Positions 47,435 to 58,002 of a stretch of DNA of 64,000 nucleotides are shown here, piece after piece (within the stretch, counting starts at the first letter, position 1; each line of letters begins with the position of its first letter). A program made the translations under genes and the position numbers. The DNA comes from Palleronia sp. LCG004. Lineage in GTDB: Bacteria; Pseudomonadota; Alphaproteobacteria; Rhodobacterales; Rhodobacteraceae. The stretch is taken from NCBI RefSeq assembly GCF_032931615.1, contig NZ_CP136759.1, positions 1,116,001-1,180,000 of the forward strand, read 5' to 3'. The notes beneath the pieces are model-generated. The model was not told the origin of the DNA. It searched no databases and saw only the letters and a program-made list of their open reading frames with translations.

Positions 47435-49026
47435 TCGCGGAGCGCGCGGCGCATGATCTTTCCCGTCGTCGTCATCGGCAGGCTGTCGCGGAAATGCACG
47501 ACGCGCGGGGCCACGTAAGGCCCGAGCGCATCGCGGACGTGGGTGATCAGCCTGTCAGCGAGATCCTCATCTTCCGCCCCCTCACTCCGCACAACGAATG
47601 CGGTGATCGCCTGACCGCGTTGCGGATCGGGCAGGCCGACGACCGCAGCAGAGGCGACAGCCTCGTGTCGCAGGAGGCAATCCTCTATCTCGGTAGGCCC
47701 CACGCGATAGCCGGACGAATTGATCACGTCGTCGTCGCGCGACACGAAGGTCAGATAGCCGTCCCCATCCATCCGCCCGAGATCGCCGGTTCGCATCCAG
47801 TCGCCGGTGAACTTGGCCTCGGTCTTTTCGGGCTGGTTCCAGTACCGCAGGAACATGCCCGGATCCGGGCGGCGTACCGCGATCTCGCCAAGCGTGTTCC
47901 ATACCGGCTGAGCCTCGTCGTCGAGAACGGCCACCCGATGGCCCGGCACGGCGCGCCCGACCGAACCCGGACGCTGCACCCCGTGGGCCGCGTCCGATGC
48001 CGCGACCAGGTTGCATTCGGTCTGACCGTAAAGCTCGTTGATCGCGGCCCCGAGCGTCTCACGCCCCCAGTCGAGCAGATCTGCACCGAGCGCTTCGCCT
48101 CCGGACGAGATGGACCGTACACGCACTCCCTCCGGCACGGGAACGCGGCGCATCATCCGCAGCGCAGCGGGCGGCAGGAACAGCCGCGTGACGTCCTGAT
48201 ACGCAACAAGCGACCACGCGCCTTCGGCCTCGAACTTGCGCATGCGGTGGCTGACGAGCCGAATGCCATAGTAAAGGCACGGCATGGCGAGATCCATGAG
48301 CCCGCCGATCCACGCCCAGTCGGCAGGAGTCCAGCCTACATCGCCATCCCGGAGCGCATCGTGGTTGACCTCGAAACACGGAAGATGACCAAGAAGGAAG
48401 CGGTGCGCGTGGAGTACGCCCTTGGGCGATCCGGTCGTGCCGGACGTATAGATCATCATCGCCGGGTCGTCCGGGCTGGTCTCGATCCGCTCCGGAAGGG
48501 GTGCTGCCCGCTCGATCAACTCGTCGAGTTGCGTGACCTTGTCCTGTACCTCGGTGCAGATCACATGCCGCAGACCCGGCAGATCGTTCGAGACCGAGAT
48601 CAGCTTGTCGAGATTTTCGCCATCCGTAATGGCGACCTTCGCCCCGCTGTCGCCAAGCCGGTACCGCAAAGCATCCGGTCCGAAGAGCGTGAAGAGCGGG
48701 AGGGCGATCGCACCGATCTTCATCGTGGCGAAGTGCCCGATCAGCGCCTCTGGTCCCTGGCTCAGAAGAAGCGCCACCCGGTCGCCGCGCTCGACGCCCA
48801 GACCGCGGAGCGCGGTTGCAAGCCTGTCCGAACGGTCCCGCAGCATGGCGAAAGTTACGTCATGCGCCGTGCCAGCAGCATTGATGTCCGTCATCGCGAC
48901 GCGGTCAGGATCGATCTCGGCCCATGAATCGCAACACCGCTCGGCAATGTTGAACCTGTCGGGAATGTTCCAGGCAAAGCGGTCGCGATCTTCGGGGACG
49001 AGCTTGCGATTGCTCCCCCGCTCCAA
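47422..49026 (-). CDS. AMP-dependent acyl-CoA synthetase
   Basis: A 534-residue ANL-family adenylating enzyme. Motif A5-type P-loop TSGTTGSPKG (about 188-197), the aromatic-Gly-Gln-Thr-Glu motif YGQTECN, TGDLGRMDGDGYLTFVSRDDDVI and the C-terminal catalytic Lys in TTTGKIMRR. It makes acetyl- or medium-chain acyl-CoA from the acid, ATP and CoA. TTG start at 49026, 3 bases after the lipoprotein stop. Chain-length preference cannot be read. Confidence 0.88.
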   Translation of the reverse strand: MERGSNRKLVPEDRDRFAWNIPDRFNIAERCCDSWAEIDPDRVAMTDINAAGTAHDVTFAMLRDRSDRLATALRGLGVERGDRVALLLSQGPEALIGHFATMKIGAIALPLFTLFGPDALRYRLGDSGAKVAITDGENLDKLISVSNDLPGLRHVICTEVQDKVTQLDELIERAAPLPERIETSPDDPAMMIYTSGTTGSPKGVLHAHRFLLGHLPCFEVNHDALRDGDVGWTPADWAWIGGLMDLAMPCLYYGIRLVSHRMRKFEAEGAWSLVAYQDVTRLFLPPAALRMMRRVPVPEGVRVRSISSGGEALGADLLDWGRETLGAAINELYGQTECNLVAASDAAHGVQRPGSVGRAVPGHRVAVLDDEAQPVWNTLGEIAVRRPDPGMFLRYWNQPEKTEAKFTGDWMRTGDLGRMDGDGYLTFVSRDDDVINSSGYRVGPTEIEDCLLRHEAVASAAVVGLPDPQRGQAITAFVVRSEGAEDEDLADRLITHVRDALGPYVAPRVVHFRDSLPMTTTGKIMRRALREEKG

Positions 49027-49029
49027 GGG

Positions 49030-49524
49030 TCAGTTTCCGTAGACGATCAGTGTTGGAAGATCGGTCAGCGGTGCCTCGAGAAGGCGCATCGCGGCGAGCG
49101 AGACCTGCGCGCCACCGCCGCCCGGAAGCGGTCGAAGCTCGACCACCGCGCTCTGCCCCGATCCGGGATATTCGAGCCGTCCGGACCGCTGTGCGTCGAC
49201 CAGCGCGGTCTTGACCCAGAGCCCGGGCTCCGTCGGATCGCCGAGGCTCGCCACCACTTCGCCCAGTCGCTGCTCGCCACCGGTCGGAGCGGCGCGCGCG
49301 GCCTGCCGCTGTGCGTCGGTTGTGGTGTCGAACTGGTCCGCGGTCCGCGCCCCGGCACGTGGGGGCGGTGCCGCGACGATCTCGGCGATTTCCTCGGGCG
49401 GCGGGCTGGCTTGGCCGTCGCGATCTGTCGGGACAGTGCCCGACCCCGAGGGGCCGTTCATCTGAGCACAACCGGTCAGCAGGAGCGCCGCCAGCGTTAC
49501 GGAAAAGAGAGTTCGGATGGTCAT
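49030..49524 (-). CDS. Putative lipoprotein of unknown function
   Basis: A 164-residue secreted lipoprotein. The lipobox LLTGC places the lipidated Cys at residue 19. Residues 25-75 are Pro/Ala/Asp-rich and probably disordered; the C-terminal half ([26 protein letters not shown]) is compact with a Gly-rich turn. It has no family that I recognise. Start at ATG 49524, divergent from moaA with an 85-base spacer. Confidence 0.78.
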   Translation of the reverse strand: MTIRTLFSVTLAALLLTGCAQMNGPSGSGTVPTDRDGQASPPPEEIAEIVAAPPPRAGARTADQFDTTTDAQRQAARAAPTGGEQRLGEVVASLGDPTEPGLWVKTALVDAQRSGRLEYPGSGQSAVVELRPLPGGGGAQVSLAAMRLLEAPLTDLPTLIVYGN

Positions 49525-49609
49525 GAGGAAAAGCCTAATCGAGCCGCATCGTCCACACAACGGCCATTGGCGGGTTGCGGGTCCCCTGCCCCCGCCCTAC
49601 CTTCCGGCC

Positions 49610-50614
49610 ATGACAGATCCACTCATCGATCCATTCCAGAGAGCGATCTCGTACCTGCGGGTCTCCGTGACCGACAGATGCGATTTCCGCTGCGTCTATT
49701 GCATGTCCGAAAAGATGCAGTTCCTACCCAAGAAGGAGCTTCTGACGCTGGAGGAACTCGACCGCATGTGTTCGACATTCGTGCGGCTCGGGGTGCGCAA
49801 GCTCAGGATCACCGGGGGCGAGCCGCTGGTCAGGCGCGACATCATGGAATTCTTTCGCGGCATGTCACGCCATCTCGAAAGCGGCGATCTGCACGAGATC
49901 ACGCTTACGACGAACGGCTCGCAACTCCATCGCTTCGCCAAGGATCTTTATGCCGCAGGCGTCAGACGTGTGAACATCTCGCTCGACACGCTCGATGAGG
50001 CGAAGTTCGCGCGCGTCACCCGGTGGGGACGTCTTCCGCAAGTGCTCAAGGGGATCGATGCGGCGCTGGAGGCCGGGCTGAAGGTCAAGATCAACACCGT
50101 CGCGTTGAAGGGCTTCAACGAGGACGAGCTTTTCACCCTGACCGAGTGGTGCGCCTCGCGGGGCATGGACCTGACCTTCATCGAGGTCATGCCGATGGGA
50201 GACCTCGGCAACGAGGATCGCGTAGGGCAATACTGGTCGCTGCACGATCTGCGCTCCGACCTCGCAAAGCGCTACACCCTGCACGACATTCCACTCAGGA
50301 CAGGCGGGCCCGCGCGTTACGTTCGCGTGGGCGAGACGCGCCAGACGGTCGGCTTCATCACGCCGCTGACCCACAATTTCTGCGAAAGCTGCAATCGGGT
50401 GCGCCTGACCTGCACGGGCGAGCTCTACATGTGCCTTGGTCAGGAAGACATGGCCGATCTGCGTGCGCCACTCAGGGACTCGGACGACGACGCGTTGCTC
50501 GAGAATGCGATCCGCAAGGCGATCTCGCTGAAACCGAAGGGTCACGATTTCGACTATTCACGCGCCCGGCCGGATGGTCAGATGACCCGACACATGAGCC
50601 ATACCGGCGGATGA
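49610..50614 (+). CDS. moaA: GTP 3',8-cyclase MoaA
   Basis: A 334-residue radical-SAM enzyme that starts molybdenum cofactor synthesis. The N-terminal [4Fe-4S] cysteines are C24, C28 and C31 (CDFRCVYC); the C-terminal cluster cysteines are in [21 protein letters not shown] near 257-277. The double Gly at the C terminus (TGG end) is required for activity in MoaA. ATG 49610 is chosen. It overlaps the next gene by 4 bases, an unusual neighbour for moaA. Confidence 0.95.
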   Translation: MTDPLIDPFQRAISYLRVSVTDRCDFRCVYCMSEKMQFLPKKELLTLEELDRMCSTFVRLGVRKLRITGGEPLVRRDIMEFFRGMSRHLESGDLHEITLTTNGSQLHRFAKDLYAAGVRRVNISLDTLDEAKFARVTRWGRLPQVLKGIDAALEAGLKVKINTVALKGFNEDELFTLTEWCASRGMDLTFIEVMPMGDLGNEDRVGQYWSLHDLRSDLAKRYTLHDIPLRTGGPARYVRVGETRQTVGFITPLTHNFCESCNRVRLTCTGELYMCLGQEDMADLRAPLRDSDDDALLENAIRKAISLKPKGHDFDYSRARPDGQMTRHMSHTGG

Positions 50615-52905
50615 GCCTCGGCTCGGCCACGGCATATGCCGCCTACCGGGCGGGCGTGGCACTTGTCGGACCTCTTGTGACACGGCGCGATGCGACCAAG
50701 ATGCAATCGCAGGGCGTGGCCTCGGAACGTCTGGCGGAGCGTCGGGGCAAGGCAAGCCTCCCCCGACCCGACGGACCACTCATCTGGATCCATGCGGTCT
50801 CGGTCGGCGAGGCGATGTCGATTCTGCCGCTCTGCCGCGCGCTGACGCCTCATGGCCGGATCCTTCTGACGACCACCTCCGTCACTTCGGCCGAGATGGT
50901 CGAGCGTCGTGCGCCAGAAGGCGTGATCCATCAGTTCGCACCGCTTGATACCGGCTCTGCCGTTCACGCCTTTCTCGATCACTGGCGGCCCGACCTTTTC
51001 GTGCTGACCGAGAGCGAGCTCTGGCCAAGGCAGATCGCCGAGGCGTCGGCGCGCGGGATTCCCGTGGCCCTCGTCGGCGCGCGTTTGTCCGATCGCTCGC
51101 TCGCCCGGTGGCAGCGGTTCGGGGCACTCGCGCGGCACATGCTCGACCGGCTTTCGCTGGTCTTCGCGCAGGATGCGCGGACCGGTGACGGGCTTGTGGC
51201 GCTGGGCCTCGACCCCGAACGGCTGAAGGTGATCGGCAACCTCAAATGCGCGGCCGAGCCGCTACCGGCGGAGGAAGAAGCTCTAACCAGATTGCGTGAG
51301 GCAATGGGTGACCGCCCGAGATGGGTCGCCGCCTCGACGCATTCCGAAGAGGAGCGTATCGCCGCCACCGCCCACCGGAGCCTTCGGAAAGAGCATTCCG
51401 ACCTTCTTCTCATCCTGGTGCCGCGCCATCCCGACCGCGCCGAAGCGATCGCGGCCGATCTCGCGCAGGATGGTTGGAACGTCGCCCGGCGCAGTGAAGG
51501 AAAACTGCCCGACCCCGGAACGGAGATCTATCTCGCCGATACGCTGGGCGAGCTCGGGCTCTGGTTTCGCCTGTCGAATGTCGCCTTCATCGGTGGATCC
51601 TTTGCGCCGATGGGGGGGCACAACCCGTTCGAGGCCGTCCAACTCGGCTGTCATCCCGTCACCGGCCCTTCGGTCACGAACTTCTCCGACCTCTACGACG
51701 ACCTCATCGCAGCCGGTGTCGCATGCAAGGTCGAAACTGCAGGAGAGCTGGCCCCCGCAATCCACGAGCGGCTTGATGCCCCGAGGGCCGAACCCGCCCG
51801 CATACGTGTCCCCGACATGGATGCACTCGCCCATGAGCTGATCGCAATTGCCGGGTCGCCGTCTGCCTTGGCCGATCCGCGCGTCATAGCACCGAACTTC
51901 AAGCGTCGATTGTCGGGCGTCACCTCGACCATCGTGCGGCTCGTCCCGCTCCAGGCACGCGAGATCGCGATACGGGCGACAGGGCCCGGCCTGCCCGATC
52001 ATGTTCCGCATTTGTCGCTCGGTCAGGTCGCCGCCCTGCCCCGTCGCGTGTCGCGGGTCTGGCACGCGCGTCGCAATGTCGAGATGCTGGGCGGTCTCGC
52101 TCTGAAGAACCTGCTTTTCCATCGGCGTCTCAGGCTAGTCTTCACCTCGGCGTCGCAGCGGCAACATACAGGCCTGACCAAGTGGCTCATCGCGCGGATG
52201 GACGCCGTCGTCGCCACGTCCGGGCGCAGCGCCGCCTATCTCGACCGGCCCGCGACGGTCATCCGTCACGGAATTGATACCGAGGCCTTCGCGCCCGCCA
52301 CCGACCGTGCTGAGTTGCGCGCGCGTCTCGACCTTCCTACGGACGCAACACTCGTCGGGTGTTTCGGACGGATCCGCCGATCCAAGGGCACGGACGTGTT
52401 TGTCACGGCCATGACCGAGCTGCTCCCCCGCCACGAGGGTGTCGTCGCCCTTGTCATGGGACGCGCCACCGAGAAGGATCGCGCCTACGCCGAAGGGCTG
52501 CGCCGGGAGGTGCGCGATGCCGGCCTTGAGGATCGCATCCGCTTTCTCCCCGAGGTGCCGACCCACGCGGTCGCGCAGTTTCACGCGGCCCTGGACCTTC
52601 ACGTCGCGCCCCAACGATGGGAGGGGTTCGGGCTTACCCCGCTAGAGGCTATGGGATCCGGCGTACCGGTCGTCGCGACCCGCGTCGGAGCCTTCGAGGA
52701 GATCGTGGTCCCCGGCGAAACGGGAGAGTTGGTCTCACCCGATGATGTCTTTGCTCTCGGACGGGCCATCGAGGACTGCCTCTCCGACCCGGGCCGCCTT
52801 GCAGCGATGGGCCGCGCCGCCCGCAAGCATGTAGCACGGAACTTCACCCTTCTGGGTGAGGCGCAGGCCTTGAACCGTCTCTACCTCGACCTGCTCGAAC
52901 GCTGA
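50611..52905 (+). CDS. Fused Kdo transferase (WaaA/KdtA) and LpcC-like LPS core glycosyltransferase
   Basis: A single 764-codon frame. Residues 1 to about 418 form a Kdo transferase (ASVGE-type block [58 protein letters not shown]). Residues about 420-764 form a GT4 glycosyltransferase. It begins as LpcC mannosyltransferases of Rhizobium do ([16 protein letters not shown] at 425 on) and has the acceptor/donor motif [21 protein letters not shown] near 665. No stop or credible start lies between: the only candidate start is a TTG at 51868 without a ribosome site. The product would both add Kdo to lipid A and extend the inner core. Confidence 0.88.
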   Translation: MSLGSATAYAAYRAGVALVGPLVTRRDATKMQSQGVASERLAERRGKASLPRPDGPLIWIHAVSVGEAMSILPLCRALTPHGRILLTTTSVTSAEMVERRAPEGVIHQFAPLDTGSAVHAFLDHWRPDLFVLTESELWPRQIAEASARGIPVALVGARLSDRSLARWQRFGALARHMLDRLSLVFAQDARTGDGLVALGLDPERLKVIGNLKCAAEPLPAEEEALTRLREAMGDRPRWVAASTHSEEERIAATAHRSLRKEHSDLLLILVPRHPDRAEAIAADLAQDGWNVARRSEGKLPDPGTEIYLADTLGELGLWFRLSNVAFIGGSFAPMGGHNPFEAVQLGCHPVTGPSVTNFSDLYDDLIAAGVACKVETAGELAPAIHERLDAPRAEPARIRVPDMDALAHELIAIAGSPSALADPRVIAPNFKRRLSGVTSTIVRLVPLQAREIAIRATGPGLPDHVPHLSLGQVAALPRRVSRVWHARRNVEMLGGLALKNLLFHRRLRLVFTSASQRQHTGLTKWLIARMDAVVATSGRSAAYLDRPATVIRHGIDTEAFAPATDRAELRARLDLPTDATLVGCFGRIRRSKGTDVFVTAMTELLPRHEGVVALVMGRATEKDRAYAEGLRREVRDAGLEDRIRFLPEVPTHAVAQFHAALDLHVAPQRWEGFGLTPLEAMGSGVPVVATRVGAFEEIVVPGETGELVSPDDVFALGRAIEDCLSDPGRLAAMGRAARKHVARNFTLLGEAQALNRLYLDLLER

Positions 52906-52913
52906 GGATCAGC
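52901..52913. terminator. Convergent mini-hairpin over both stop codons (waaA-lpcC / M20 gene)
   Basis: GCTGA (52901-52905) pairs with TCAGC (52909-52913) over GGA. The plus-strand TGA and the minus-strand TCA are inside the arms. Only 5 bp, weak. Confidence 0.35.
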
Positions 52914-54069
52914 CAACGGCCAGACGCTGTTCGGCAATGCCGACCCACCACGAACACCCGGCGACGATGCTTTCGTCGTTGAAATCGTATTCCGAGTGAT
53001 GAAGCGCGGCACTGTCGCCGTTGCCCACGAGGATGTAGGCTCCGGGCCGCGCCTCCAGCATGAAGGCGAAATCCTCGCCACCCATGATCAATGGTCCTTC
53101 GGCGCAGCGACCCGTGACCGAAGCCGCGACGCCAGCCGCGAATTCCGTCTGTTCGGGATGGTTCGCCATCACGGGGTAATTCCGGAAATACTCGACCCTG
53201 GCAACCGCACCGAAGGTCTCGGCGATGCCGGTCGCGATCGCGGCGATCCGGGCCTCAGCCAGGTCGCGCACTGGCTCGGCCAGCGTGCGGACCGTTCCCT
53301 TCATCGCGACGCTCTGCGGCAGGACATTGAAAGCTTTGGACGAGGATTCGATCGACGTGACCGACACCACGAGCTGATCGACGGGATCGGCGTTGCGCGC
53401 GGCGATGGATTGCAGGGCGGTCACGATGTGGCTCGCGACGAGGGTGCTGTCGATCGCCTCGTTCGGTTTGGCCGCGTGCCCGCCCCGGCCTTCGACCACG
53501 ATGTCGAAAACGTCGGTCGCGGCAAAGAACGGGCCCGGTCGGATCGCGAACTCGCCCAGCGGAATGCCGGGCCAGTTATGCATGCCGTAGACTTCCTCGA
53601 TGCCCCAGCGCTCCATCAGGCCCTCTTCGCACATCACGCGCGCGCCGCCTCCACCTTCCTCGGCGGGCTGGAAGATGACGATGACACGGCCAGCGAAATT
53701 GCGGGTCTCGGCAAGATATTTCGCGGCACCGAGCAGCATGGCCGTGTGTCCGTCATGGCCGCAGGCATGCATTACACCGGGGTTGGTCGAGGCGTGCGGC
53801 AGATCGGTCGCCTCGAGGATAGGCAGGGCATCCATGTCGGCCCTGAGCCCGATCGTGCGGCCGGGCCCTCCAGCTCCGACGATGACACCCACCACGCCTG
53901 TCTGGGCGATCCCCTCCACCACTTCGTCGCAACCGAAGGCGCGCAGCTTCTCGGCCACACTCGCCGCAGTCCGGTGCGTGTCGAAAAGAAGCTCGGGATG
54001 GCGATGGAAGTCCTGCCTCCATTCGGTAATCTCCGGCAGCATTTCGGCGAAGCGGTTCCTGACAGGCAT
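52909..54069 (-). CDS. M20 family amidohydrolase (hippurate hydrolase / N-acyl amino acid deacylase type)
   Basis: A 386-residue M20D metallopeptidase. GLRADMDALPI near 74-84, zinc motif HACGHDGHT near 100-108, EEGGGG near 137 and a dimerisation domain with GGHAAKPNEAIDS. C-terminal GGEDFAFMLE carries another metal ligand. Cytosolic. It lies 61 bases downstream of an FAD-dependent oxidase gene on the same strand. Substrate likely an N-acylated amino acid or small amide; exact one unknown. Confidence 0.9.
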   Translation of the reverse strand: MPVRNRFAEMLPEITEWRQDFHRHPELLFDTHRTAASVAEKLRAFGCDEVVEGIAQTGVVGVIVGAGGPGRTIGLRADMDALPILEATDLPHASTNPGVMHACGHDGHTAMLLGAAKYLAETRNFAGRVIVIFQPAEEGGGGARVMCEEGLMERWGIEEVYGMHNWPGIPLGEFAIRPGPFFAATDVFDIVVEGRGGHAAKPNEAIDSTLVASHIVTALQSIAARNADPVDQLVVSVTSIESSSKAFNVLPQSVAMKGTVRTLAEPVRDLAEARIAAIATGIAETFGAVARVEYFRNYPVMANHPEQTEFAAGVAASVTGRCAEGPLIMGGEDFAFMLEARPGAYILVGNGDSAALHHSEYDFNDESIVAGCSWWVGIAEQRLAVG

Positions 54070-54130
54070 GTGCGGACTCCTTGGTGGCGCGCACGAAGGA
54101 TGACCGAGCGCCGGGCCGCCCGCAAGCCCG

Positions 54131-55489
54131 TCAGAGGGATGGACCCGGTGCGATCGCGCTGCCGTCCCAAAAGCGGGAGATCCGGAAGCGATTGAGATCG
54201 GTGCGTGGATCTCGCCCCATGGCAAGATCCGCGGCCACCCGACCCACTCCCGGCCCGATCCCGAAGCCGTGCCCGGACAACCCCGTGAGCACGATCAGTC
54301 CCGGCAGGTCAGGAACTTCGTCGATTACGGGAACGACATCCGGCATCGTGTCGATCATTCCGGCCCATGCGGACGCAACCTCCACATTGCCCAGTCCGGG
54401 AAAGGCCGCGGAGAAGCGCCTCGAAGCATCGATCGAGTGACGGCGGTTGGGATGTGGATTCAGGATCCGCATCCGCTCGAACGGGGATTCCTCGTCTGCC
54501 GACCAGTTGCGGCGCGTGGCCCAGCTATCGGGATAGCCCCGGGGCGATGAGGGCCTGAGCCCTGTCGAAAGGATGTCCTTCTTCACCACGGGCCAGAATT
54601 TCGACATATGACGCAACGCGTCGGGGCCGATCAGGAAATCGTGGCGGGCGGAGGCCGCAAGGGAATAGCCACCATCTGCGCGACGTCTGAATGCAAGGTG
54701 ATCGTCCACGGCCTGACCGGCAAAAACGTCAGGCAGGGGCGTCGTGCGCGTCACCGTCGCACGGACGGAGAGCTGTGGAATGACGATTCCATGCGCACGC
54801 AGGAAAAGGGACGACCACGCACCGCCCGCCAGTACGACGCGATCGCAGCGGATCCGGCCTGCTTCGGTCACGACGCCCGTCACTTGGCCCGCTTCCCGGT
54901 CGAGGCGGCGGACCGCGCAATTCTCCCGGATCGCAACGCCATTCCGTGCGGCTGCGCGAGCGAGCGCTGGAACCGCGAGCCATGGCTCCGCACACATGTC
55001 GGATTCGGTCCAGAGCGCGGCGCGCCAGTCACACTCTCGCGCGCCTGGCATCATACGACCGAGCTCGGATGCGCCCAACATCCGGGTATCAAGTCCGTGC
55101 GCCTCGGCATGCGGCAGCCAGCCCGCAAACCGCGCCTCGTCTGCTTCGTTCCGCGCGAGGTAGGCCGTACCGTTGGGGCGCAGACCGATATCTTCTGACG
55201 TCTCGGCAGCGAGTTCGCGCCAGAGATGCTGTGCTTCGATAGCCATGGGAAGTTCGGCCGGATCGCGGCCCTGCGTGCGGATCCAGCCCCAGTTGCGGGA
55301 GGATTGCTCGCCGGCGATACGCCCCTTCTCCAGCAGCACCACCCGCTTCCCGGCTCTTGCGGCGAACCAGGCACAGGTAACGCCGGCGATGCCGCCGCCG
55401 ATCACAACAAGATCGGCCGCATCGGGAAGGGGTGTGAAATGTTCGATCAGCTGATCGATCGAAACGGGACCTATGGGTGTGACGCTCAT
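54131..55489 (-). CDS. FAD-dependent oxidoreductase of the DAO family
   Basis: A 452-residue flavoprotein. The dinucleotide fold is VVIGGGIAGVTCAWFAARAGKRVVLLEK (GxGxxG near 32-37), followed by SSRNWGWIRTQGRDPAE, as in sarcosine/D-amino acid oxidase-like dehydrogenases. C-terminal GLSGHGFGIGPGVGR is the second FAD contact. It probably oxidises an amine or D-amino acid. It precedes the M20 gene, which may process the same compound. Substrate unknown. Confidence 0.87.
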   Translation of the reverse strand: MSVTPIGPVSIDQLIEHFTPLPDAADLVVIGGGIAGVTCAWFAARAGKRVVLLEKGRIAGEQSSRNWGWIRTQGRDPAELPMAIEAQHLWRELAAETSEDIGLRPNGTAYLARNEADEARFAGWLPHAEAHGLDTRMLGASELGRMMPGARECDWRAALWTESDMCAEPWLAVPALARAAARNGVAIRENCAVRRLDREAGQVTGVVTEAGRIRCDRVVLAGGAWSSLFLRAHGIVIPQLSVRATVTRTTPLPDVFAGQAVDDHLAFRRRADGGYSLAASARHDFLIGPDALRHMSKFWPVVKKDILSTGLRPSSPRGYPDSWATRRNWSADEESPFERMRILNPHPNRRHSIDASRRFSAAFPGLGNVEVASAWAGMIDTMPDVVPVIDEVPDLPGLIVLTGLSGHGFGIGPGVGRVAADLAMGRDPRTDLNRFRISRFWDGSAIAPGPSL

Positions 55490-55532
55490 CGGCTGAACGT
55501 CACCCGATCTTGCCGGGATGGCAAGCGCAAGA

Positions 55533-55550
55533 CCCCCGCTCTTGCGGGGG
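55533..55550 (-). terminator. Probable terminator after the phasin gene
   Basis: A 7-bp perfect GC stem (55533-55539 with 55544-55550, loop TCTT) 48 bases past the phasin stop. Minus-strand flank is only TCTT-rich, so it is a weak terminator. The rest of the 55490-55597 gap is featureless. Confidence 0.5.
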
Positions 55551-55597
55551 CATGCGATGGTCTATGGAGTACGAAGCCCGAGCCGGCTTCCAGCGCG

Positions 55598-56092
55598 TCA
55601 GCCCTTCTTGGCAGCCGACGCGGCTTTCTTCGCACTTTCCTCGATCCGACCTGTGGCTTCGGCGAGGCGCGTCTGCATGAGACCGTAGGCCTCCTCGTTC
55701 GCGTTGCGCGCCTCTTCGGCCATGCGGCGCATCATCTTGAGCGCTTCCTCCACGGCCTCGTTCATCGCGGCGGTCTTTGCCTTCATCTGACCGGCACCGG
55801 CATTTTGTTCGATCCAGTCATACTGCTCGCGCGCCTTGTCGGTCAGTTGGTTAAAGATCTCCATCTGCTTGTCGATCAGGCTCTTGTAAGCTTCTGCAGC
55901 GGATTTGTTGGCTTCCGCCATCGCATCGAAATTGCGCTGGTTGGCGCGAATGACTTCCTCCATGTCGAACATCTGTTGTTGCGGCTGCTGGAAGGCACGC
56001 ATCATGTTCTGTGGGTCCCACATCCGGCGCATCTGCTCCGGATCGAAGGCTTTCATCCACTGGCTCATGTCGTAGGGGTTATTCTGCGCCAT
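55598..56092 (-). CDS. Phasin (polyhydroxyalkanoate granule-associated protein)
   Basis: A 164-residue, almost wholly helical, Gln/Met/Ala/Lys-rich protein. EVIRANQRNFDAMAEANK near 46-63 and YKSLIDKQMEIFNQL are the phasin family pattern, and the Lys/Ala tail is typical. No signal peptide or membrane helix. It coats polyhydroxybutyrate granules. It sits 115 bases downstream of lpd, so expression may be linked to acetyl-CoA supply by the pyruvate dehydrogenase genes. Family call good, granule type inferred. Confidence 0.82.
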   Translation of the reverse strand: MAQNNPYDMSQWMKAFDPEQMRRMWDPQNMMRAFQQPQQQMFDMEEVIRANQRNFDAMAEANKSAAEAYKSLIDKQMEIFNQLTDKAREQYDWIEQNAGAGQMKAKTAAMNEAVEEALKMMRRMAEEARNANEEAYGLMQTRLAEATGRIEESAKKAASAAKKG

Positions 56093-56175
56093 CTTGGCAG
56101 TCTCCTCCGCTGGTTGCGCCTTTCTCCGGCTGCAGACAGGGACCTAGCGCGGGGCCCGCTCGCCGCCACATCGGA

Positions 56176-56201
56176 GACCCGGCCCCTGATGAGGCCGGGT
56201 C
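56176..56201 (-). terminator. Hairpin after lpd
   Basis: A 9-bp perfect stem (56176-56184 with 56193-56201, 8-base loop) lies 6 bases after the lpd stop and before the phasin start. No T-run follows on the minus strand, so partial termination or 3'-end protection is likelier than full stop. Confidence 0.5.
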
Positions 56202-56207
56202 CGCCGG

Positions 56208-57989
56208 TCATTTCTTTTTCGGCGGCATGAGATCCGTGATCGTGCCCTCGAACATCTCAGCGGCAAAGTTCACCGTCTCCGAAAGGGTCGGATGGGGATG
56301 GATCGTATGGCCAAGGTCGACCGCATCGGCCCCCATCTCGATGGCGAGCGCGACCTCGGAAATAAGGTCGCCGGCATTGGTGCCCACGATCGCCCCTCCG
56401 ATGACGCGGTCATCCTCGGGATCGAAGATCAACTTCGTCAGACCCTCGCTGCGGCTGTTGGCGAGCGCACGGCCTGACGCCGCCCACGGAAAGACTCCTT
56501 TCTGGATCTTCATTCCCTTTTCCTTGGCCTGCGCTTCGGTCACGCCGACCCACGCGACCTCAGGATCGGTATAGGCAACCGATGGAATCACGCGTGCATC
56601 GAAGGCCCGCTTCTCGCCCGAGGCGACCTCTGCCGCGACCTTGCCTTCGTGAACCGCCTTGTGAGCAAGCATGGGCTGCCCCACCACGTCGCCGATGGCG
56701 AAGATATGGTCGACATTGGTACGTTGCTGGTGGTCCACTTCGATGAAGCCTCGATCGCTGACCTTCACGCCGGCCTTCTCGGCGGCGCATTCAGCGCCGA
56801 GCGGACGCCGCCCGACCGCGACCAGCATCTTGTCGAAGACTTCCGAACTGGTCTCGCCGTTCTCGTCCTCGAACGTAACCTCGAGGCCCTGCTTCTTCGC
56901 TTCGACCGCCGTCACACGCGTTTTCAGCTTGATCGCCTTCAGACGCTTTTCCATCCGCTTGGAAAGCGGCTTGACGACGTCCTTGTCGGCACCCGGCAGG
57001 ATCTGATCCATCATCTCGACGACCGTGACCTCGGAGCCAAGCGCCTCGTAGACGGTCGCCATCTCGAAGCCGATGATCCCGCCGCCAAGCACGCACATGC
57101 GTTTCGGGATCTTGTCGAGTTCCAGCGCGCCGGTGCTGTCGACGACGCGGTCGTCGTCATGCGGCACGAAGGGCAGCTTCACCGGCGTCGACCCCACCGC
57201 GATGATCGCCTGGTCGAACGTGACGCTTTTCTTGCCGCTGTCGGTCTCGACCTCGATCGAGTTCGCACCGCTGAATGTGCCGAAACCGGTGACGATCTCG
57301 ACCTTCCGCTGCTTGGCGAGGCCTGCCAGACCGCCGGTCAACTGCTTGACCACGCCGTCCTTCCAGCTGCGCAACTCGCTCTCGTCGACCTTGGGCTTTC
57401 CGAAACTGATCCCGTGACTGCCCATCTCCTCGGTATCGGTGATGACCTTCGCCGCATGGAGGAGAGCCTTGGACGGAATGCATCCCACGTTCAGGCAGAC
57501 GCCGCCGATCGTGGAATAGCGTTCAATCAGGATGACCTTCTTGCCGAGATCGGCTGCGCGGAACGCGGCGGAATATCCGCCGGGACCAGAGCCCAGAACG
57601 ACGAGATCCGCGTGCATGTCACCTGACCCAGACTTGGTGCCTTCCGCGGCCTTGGGCGCGGGACTGTCGTCCTTCTTCTCGGCCGAACCTGACGATTTCG
57701 TCTCGCCCGCATCGTCGGATCCGCCTTCGTCGTCCTCCGTGTCGCCATTCCCCTCGTCAGCAGCCTCGAAGACCATGATCACGGTCCCCTTGCTGACTTT
57801 GTCGCCCTCGGAGACCTTGATCTCCTTCACCTTTCCGGCCTGCGGGCTGGGGACTTCCATCGTCGCCTTGTCGGATTCCAGCTCGATCAGCGGATCCTCG
57901 GCCTCGACCATGTCTCCGACGCTGACGAGGACCGCCACCACGGGCACGTCGTCGAAATCGCCGATATCGGGAACCTTGATGTCTGCCAT
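56208..57989 (-). CDS. lpd: Dihydrolipoamide dehydrogenase with N-terminal lipoyl domain (pyruvate dehydrogenase E3)
   Basis: A 593-residue E3. Residues 1-76 form a lipoyl domain with lipoylation site K41 (ESDKATMEV). An Asp/Gly/Ser-rich linker of about 45 residues follows, then the flavin disulfide reductase domain with FAD loop [19 protein letters not shown], the redox pair [13 protein letters not shown] and a C-terminal His-Glu pair (HPHPTLSE). Standard E3 proteins are about 465 residues and lack the lipoyl domain. It is the third gene after aceE and aceF, 13 bases from aceF. Confidence 0.95.
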   Translation of the reverse strand: MADIKVPDIGDFDDVPVVAVLVSVGDMVEAEDPLIELESDKATMEVPSPQAGKVKEIKVSEGDKVSKGTVIMVFEAADEGNGDTEDDEGGSDDAGETKSSGSAEKKDDSPAPKAAEGTKSGSGDMHADLVVLGSGPGGYSAAFRAADLGKKVILIERYSTIGGVCLNVGCIPSKALLHAAKVITDTEEMGSHGISFGKPKVDESELRSWKDGVVKQLTGGLAGLAKQRKVEIVTGFGTFSGANSIEVETDSGKKSVTFDQAIIAVGSTPVKLPFVPHDDDRVVDSTGALELDKIPKRMCVLGGGIIGFEMATVYEALGSEVTVVEMMDQILPGADKDVVKPLSKRMEKRLKAIKLKTRVTAVEAKKQGLEVTFEDENGETSSEVFDKMLVAVGRRPLGAECAAEKAGVKVSDRGFIEVDHQQRTNVDHIFAIGDVVGQPMLAHKAVHEGKVAAEVASGEKRAFDARVIPSVAYTDPEVAWVGVTEAQAKEKGMKIQKGVFPWAASGRALANSRSEGLTKLIFDPEDDRVIGGAIVGTNAGDLISEVALAIEMGADAVDLGHTIHPHPTLSETVNFAAEMFEGTITDLMPPKKK

Positions 57990-58002
57990 GTCAGGGCCCC
58001 TT

